From contig JAABTB010000134.1 of assembly GCA_011390085.1 (NCBI GenBank), positions 1 to 6,575 on the forward strand: DNA of 6,575 nucleotides. Reading direction: 5' to 3'. The DNA comes from Desulfobacula sp. Its GTDB lineage: Bacteria > Desulfobacterota > Desulfobacteria > Desulfobacterales > Desulfobacteraceae. Each line of letters starts with the position of its first letter. The first letter of the stretch is position 1. Of this stretch, positions 5,966-6,575 are shown one piece after another. The position numbers were made by a program, and so were the translations under genes. The notes beneath the pieces were generated by a model. The model was not told the origin of the DNA. It saw only the letters and a list, made by a program, of their open reading frames with translations, and made no database searches.

Positions 5966-6575
5966 TTATCGGTCAATCAGTCCCTTATCAATGGCATAGG
6001 TTGTCAGCTCTGATACATTGTGCAGGTCCAGCTTGTTCATGATGTTTGCCCGGTGACGTTCCACTGTCTTGGGGCTGATGCACAAAAGCTGTGCAGCTTC
6101 TTTACTGGTGTGTCCTTCTCCCACCAGTTTGAGCACCTCTTTCTCCCTTTGGGTCAGCGTGTCCCAGGTGGTTTCTTTTTTGAGTGTTTTTTTGCCTTCA
6201 AGATATCCTTCCATGACCTTGTCGGTGATCCCGGGGCTGATATAGGTTTTTCCGGACAGCACCACATAAATCGCTTTTAACAATTCGTCCTGGGAACTGT
6301 CTTTCAGGCAGTATCCTGAAACCCCGGCCTTGAAACATTCCAGGATATAATCATCTGAATCATGGATGGTCAGCGTGAGAATTTTGATATCCGGCAGCTG
6401 TCGCTTGATCTCTTTAATGGCTGACAGGCCGTCCATTTTAGGCATGGACAAATCGATCATGACCAGGTCAGGGGGAGGGGTTAACCCCAGTGTCGTTTTG
6501 ACTGCGGAAAGACCGTCTTCTGCCTGGGCAGCCACCTCAAGGGTGTCCTGTGAATTAATCATCATGCACAGGCCC
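5966..6575 (-). CDS. NarL/FixJ-family response regulator, N-terminus cut by the window edge
   Basis: The frame stays open to the right edge (Gly-Leu-Cys before the Met at 6565), so the true start and the first acidic pair of the receiver domain lie outside, probably some 15-20 residues away. Numbered from the Met at 6565, the phospho-accepting Asp is residue 38 in DLVMIDLSMPKMDG, the conserved Thr is in ILTLT (62-66), and the conserved Lys is 88 in GYCLKDSS. Residues about 135-199 are a LuxR-type helix-turn-helix: LTQREKEVLKLVGEGHTSKE, then SPKTVERHRANIMNKL. The protein should dimerise and bind DNA when phosphorylated by a histidine kinase. No kinase is in the window. Its target genes cannot be told from the sequence, and its convergent position next to the PRC-barrel gene is not evidence that it controls that operon. 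Confidence 0.95.
   Translation of the reverse strand, partial: GLCMMINSQDTLEVAAQAEDGLSAVKTTLGLTPPPDLVMIDLSMPKMDGLSAIKEIKRQLPDIKILTLTIHDSDDYILECFKAGVSGYCLKDSSQDELLKAIYVVLSGKTYISPGITDKVMEGYLEGKKTLKKETTWDTLTQREKEVLKLVGEGHTSKEAAQLLCISPKTVERHRANIMNKLDLHNVSELTTYAIDKGLIDR

Noticed and set aside
5959..5973. ACCG-N6-CGGT inverted repeat between the PRC-barrel and regulator genes as a terminator
   Set aside because: The stem is only 4 bp, there is no T-run, and it overlaps the stop codon of the regulator gene. A chance match is likely.

Overview
The window looks like a stress-related stretch of a Gram-negative, probably marine or halotolerant proteobacterial chromosome. A sulfate-reducing lineage of the Desulfobacterota is my best guess, from base composition and protein style, but no marker gene settles this. 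Base composition is moderate in the genes and clearly AT-rich in the one long intergenic region. There are no RNA genes, insertion sequences, CRISPR arrays or phage genes that I can support.

Left part (1-3509, + strand): three tightly packed genes form the known N-acetylglutaminylglutamine amide (NAGGN) osmoprotectant 'trio'. They are the 3' end of the AsnB-like amidotransferase (asnO), the bifunctional GNAT/ATP-grasp synthetase (ngg), and the M42-family metallopeptidase that goes with them. The gaps are 11 and 12 bases, and the ribosome binding site of ngg overlaps the asnO stop codon, so this is almost certainly one operon. Ngg would acetylate glutamine and join a second glutamine to it. 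AsnO would amidate the dipeptide. The peptidase's role is not established.

Middle (3510-4454): a short spacer with two inverted repeats lies between the peptidase gene and a convergent, unrecognised 141-residue protein on the - strand. Beyond that gene is a 445-base AT-rich divergent intergenic region that must hold the promoters of both flanking units.

Right part (4455-5958, + strand): a second small operon codes for a coiled-coil protein that resembles the Sll1863-type stress-response family at its C-terminus, an overlapping 89-residue protein built of Pro-Pro-x-x-x pentapeptides in strict five-residue register, and a protein with two PRC-barrel domains. None has a visible signal peptide or membrane segment. 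The set looks like an uncharacterised cytoplasmic or membrane-peripheral stress module. It is the least explained part of the window.

Right end (5966-6575, - strand): a NarL/FixJ-type response regulator, cut at its N-terminus by the window edge, converges on the PRC-barrel gene with only 7 bases between the stop codons. Its partner kinase, if adjacent, lies outside the window.
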